From contig NZ_JAMQGO010000008.1 of NCBI RefSeq assembly GCF_023703375.1, positions 62,001-126,000 of the forward strand: 64,000 bases of DNA, given 5' to 3'. Shown here piece by piece: positions 61,590 through 64,000 of the stretch. Origin of the DNA: Lutimaribacter degradans. GTDB taxonomy: Bacteria > Pseudomonadota > Alphaproteobacteria > Rhodobacterales > Rhodobacteraceae. The position numbers and the translations under genes are program-made. The stretch's first letter is position 1. Every line of letters starts with the position of its first letter. The notes under the pieces were generated by a model. The model had not been told where the DNA came from, ran no database searches, and saw nothing but the letters and a program-made list of their open reading frames with translations.

Positions 61590-62489
61590 ATGGGCGAAAG
61601 CACCGAGGGCTCTTCTACGGCGGCGCATAGCGCGCAGCCGATCGAGGCCAAAACACACGATCCCGTCGCTGAAACGAACGGGAATTTTTTCACACGCATC
61701 ATTGGGGCGCTTGGCGCATCGGATGTCGAGGACACGTTCCGAGACTCCCACGCACACAGCCAGACGGCGTCGCCCAGCTTGTCGAACCTGCGCAACATGC
61801 GGGTCGAGGACGTGGCAGTGCCCAAGGCCGATATCGTGTCGGTTCCGTGCAGCATCAGCCGCGATGAACTGGTTGAGCAGTTCCGCGAAACCGGGTTGAC
61901 GCGCCTGCCGGTCTACGAAGGTACGCTCGACAACCCGCAGGGTATGATCCATCTCAAGGATTTCGCGCTGAAACACGGGTTCAACGGCAAGGGCGGGTCT
62001 TTCGCGCTGAAAGACATGTTGCGCCCGCTGCTTTACGTGCCGCCCTCGATGACCATCGGGGTCTTGCTGCAAAAGATGCAGACCGAACGCAAGCACATGG
62101 CGCTGGTGATCGACGAATATGGCGGCGTTGACGGGTTGGTGACGATCGAGGACCTGATCGAACAGGTGATCGGCGAGATCGAGGACGAGCACGACACCGA
62201 GGATGACAGTTTCTGGACCGCCGAGAAAGACGGCCAGTACCTCGCACTTGCCAAGACCCCGCTGGCCGAGTTCGAGGCAGAGATCGGCCAATCCCTGACC
62301 GATACCGAGGACGTGGACGAAGAAGAGATCGACACGCTGGGCGGGCTGGTCTTCATGCTGTCGGGCCGCGTGCCGGTACGCGGCGAGGTGGTCAAGCACC
62401 CGGCCGGCCCCGAGTTCGAGGTGGTCGAGGCCGACCCGCGCCGCATCAAGCGGTTGCGCGTGCGGCTGGATGGCAGCTCGGCAAGCTAG
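61590..62489 (+). CDS. corC: CorC/HlyC family CBS-domain protein (YbeX)
   Basis: The product is a 299-residue cytoplasmic protein. Two CBS domains occupy about 65-195 (NMRVEDVAVPKADIVSV, MALVIDEYGGVDGLVTIEDLIEQVIGEI). The CorC_HlyC C-terminal domain follows (GGLVFMLSGRVPVRGEVV). There are no membrane helices. It is linked to magnesium homeostasis and, in E. coli, to ribosome metabolism. It follows ybeY by 42 bases and abuts lnt: its TAG is followed at once by the lnt ATG. Confidence 0.93.
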   Translation: MGESTEGSSTAAHSAQPIEAKTHDPVAETNGNFFTRIIGALGASDVEDTFRDSHAHSQTASPSLSNLRNMRVEDVAVPKADIVSVPCSISRDELVEQFRETGLTRLPVYEGTLDNPQGMIHLKDFALKHGFNGKGGSFALKDMLRPLLYVPPSMTIGVLLQKMQTERKHMALVIDEYGGVDGLVTIEDLIEQVIGEIEDEHDTEDDSFWTAEKDGQYLALAKTPLAEFEAEIGQSLTDTEDVDEEEIDTLGGLVFMLSGRVPVRGEVVKHPAGPEFEVVEADPRRIKRLRVRLDGSSAS

Positions 62490-64000
62490 ATGAAAGCGGG
62501 CGCTGCGCCGATGGGCCGGATGAAGGGCTGGGTGCAGGGCCGCCCGTTACGCAAGGTAATGGGGCTGGCGCTGCTGGCCGGCGCGGTGTCGGCAACGGGA
62601 CACGCGCCACTGAACCTGTGGCCGCTGGCGATCCTGGGTTTTGCCGGGCTTTACGCGCTCTTTCGCATCGCCGGCGGCTGGCGCCGCGCTGCGTTGGTCG
62701 GGTGGTCGGGCGGCACGGGCTATTTTCTCGTGGCGCTGTCATGGATTATCGAGCCGTTCCTGGTGGATGTTGCCCGCCACGGCTGGATGGCGCCCTTTGC
62801 CCTGGTGCTGATGGCCGCGGGGCTGGCCCTGTTCTGGGCGCTGGCCTTTGGTCTGGCGCGCGTCCTTGGCGGGCGCGGGCTAATCTGGGTCGTTGCCCTG
62901 ACCGGGGCCGAAATGCTGCGGGGCATATTGTTCACCGGCTTTCCCTGGGCCTTGGTCGGGCATGTTCTGATCGCGTCGCCCGCGCTTCAGCTTGCGGCAT
63001 ATGGCGGCGCGTTGGGGCTGACCGCAACGGTACTGGCGCTGGCGGTTTCGCTGTGCGGGCTGGTGGGGCCGCGACCGCTGCCCGCGCTGTTGGGGCCGGG
63101 GCTGTTTGCCGCCCTGCTGTACTGGGGGGCGGCCCAGCCTGCGCCCGCCCCCACGCCGGATGCGCCATTGGTGCGCATGACGCAACCCAATGCCCCGCAG
63201 CATGAAAAATGGGACCCCGAGAAAGCGCCGGGTTTCTTCCGCCGCCAACTGGGTTTTACCGCCGCAACCACGGATACCGCGCGGCCCGACCTGATCGTGT
63301 GGCCCGAAACCTCGGTGCCGGTCTGGTTGAACTACGCCGATGACGCGCTGGCCGCCGTGGCCGATGCGGCAGGCGGCGTGCCGGTTGTCCTGGGTGTCCA
63401 GCGGCAAGAGGGCATGCGCATCTACAACAGCGCCGCGCGCATCGACGCGGGCGGGCAGGTGGGTGCGCTTTACGACAAGCACCACCTGGTGCCATTCGGC
63501 GAATACATGCCCTTGGGCGACATCCTTGCGCGCTGGGGTATTCATGGGTTGGCCGCATCCGAAGGGCGCGGCTATTCATCCGGGCCGGGTGCGCGGCTGA
63601 TGGAGGTGCCGGGCATCGGCGCCGCCTTGCCGCTTATCTGTTACGAAGCGGTCTTTCCCCGCGATGTGGCCACCGCACCCGCCCGGCCACGGTTCCTGTT
63701 GCAGATCACGAACGATGCGTGGTTCGGTCGCATCTCGGGGCCCTATCAGCACCTCGCCCAGGCGCGTTTGCGCGCGGTGGAGCAGGGGCTGCCCATGGTG
63801 CGCGTGGCCAATACCGGCGTTTCGGCCATGATCGGGCCGCGCGGCACGGTGCGGGCCCAAATCCCACTGGGACAGGCGGGTTTCGTGGATGCCGCCTTGC
63901 CACCGGCGCTGCCCCCAACGCCCTATGCAAGATCGGGCGACGGGCCGATTGCCCTGCTGATTTTCCTGTGTCTTGGCGGGTTTGGCCTGAATGTTGCCCG
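62490..64000 (+). CDS. lnt: Apolipoprotein N-acyltransferase, partial
   Basis: The first 503 residues of Lnt are present; the gene runs past the right edge, missing only a short C-terminus. About six membrane helices (to residue 210) are followed by the nitrilase-like periplasmic domain with the triad Glu in VWPETSVPVW, Lys in YDKHHLVPFGEYMP and Cys in LICYEAVFP. It adds the third acyl chain to lipoproteins, such as the two small ones at 55787 and 59479. The ATG directly follows the corC stop; a second ATG seven codons later is possible. Confidence 0.95.
   Translation, partial: MKAGAAPMGRMKGWVQGRPLRKVMGLALLAGAVSATGHAPLNLWPLAILGFAGLYALFRIAGGWRRAALVGWSGGTGYFLVALSWIIEPFLVDVARHGWMAPFALVLMAAGLALFWALAFGLARVLGGRGLIWVVALTGAEMLRGILFTGFPWALVGHVLIASPALQLAAYGGALGLTATVLALAVSLCGLVGPRPLPALLGPGLFAALLYWGAAQPAPAPTPDAPLVRMTQPNAPQHEKWDPEKAPGFFRRQLGFTAATTDTARPDLIVWPETSVPVWLNYADDALAAVADAAGGVPVVLGVQRQEGMRIYNSAARIDAGGQVGALYDKHHLVPFGEYMPLGDILARWGIHGLAASEGRGYSSGPGARLMEVPGIGAALPLICYEAVFPRDVATAPARPRFLLQITNDAWFGRISGPYQHLAQARLRAVEQGLPMVRVANTGVSAMIGPRGTVRAQIPLGQAGFVDAALPPALPPTPYARSGDGPIALLIFLCLGGFGLNVA

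Noticed and set aside
1..64000. tRNA, rRNA, CRISPR, transposase, phage or toxin-antitoxin genes
   Set aside because: I looked for these and saw none with supporting sequence; absence by eye is not proof for small RNA genes.

Overview
The window is GC-rich chromosomal DNA of an alphaproteobacterium. Gene content and order (TRAP and polyamine-type ABC transporters, CaiB-type CoA-transferases, a short LOV protein, a cobalamin-riboswitch btu/cbiZ operon, the miaB/phoH/ybeY/corC/lnt region) point to the marine Roseobacter group of the Rhodobacteraceae. No rRNA, tRNA, CRISPR array, insertion sequence or phage gene was seen. This assignment rests on reading the proteins, not on a database search.

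Left part, 1-23176: a large catabolic and uptake locus. Two TRAP transporters lie in tandem on the minus strand (dctP-dctQ-dctM at 1905-1, cut by the window edge, and at 5298-2230). A divergent FCD-type GntR regulator (5806) is translationally coupled to an amidase. A six-gene minus-strand operon (13401-7679) encodes an MmgE/PrpD protein, a cupin, an SDR, a crotonase, a mesaconyl-CoA-hydratase-like enzyme and a malonyl-CoA-synthetase-like ligase. Divergent to it, a nine-gene plus-strand operon (13764-23176) encodes a polyamine-type ABC transporter, a PuuE-like deacetylase, a class III CoA-transferase, an acyl-CoA dehydrogenase, an MFS carrier and a TIM-barrel isomerase. Near-palindromes of the type TTTCTGCATnCAGAAA occur in both divergent promoter regions, so one regulator, probably the GntR protein, may control the whole locus. 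The genes suggest import of a nitrogen-containing compound, hydrolytic release of nitrogen and degradation of a branched or dicarboxylic acid as CoA thioesters. The substrate cannot be read from the sequence.

Middle part, 23335-40316: an ABC1/UbiB-type kinase, a small flavoprotein, a short LOV photoreceptor, an AMACR/CaiB-type protein with a crotonase, and a ribosome hibernation factor. Then comes a cobalamin riboswitch with btuB-btuF-btuC-btuD-cbiZ for B12 and cobinamide salvage, followed by argE, a ynjF-ynjB-ynjC-ynjD-like group and an isolated crotonase.

Right part, 40458-64000: mostly housekeeping genes. These are uvrC, a FolM-like SDR, a cation antiporter, a small zinc-ribbon membrane protein, an S49 peptidase, an ABC-2 exporter, a CoxG-like protein, a DMT carrier, pgsA-moaD-moaE, an acyl-CoA synthetase, an MltB-type transglycosylase, a TlpA thioredoxin, argH with a tiny lipoprotein, and miaB. 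An OmpA-like protein and a lipoprotein sharing a 34-residue module follow, and then phoH-ybeY-corC-lnt, with lnt cut by the right edge. A structured intergenic repeat occurs twice, at about 47.2 kb and 56.3 kb.
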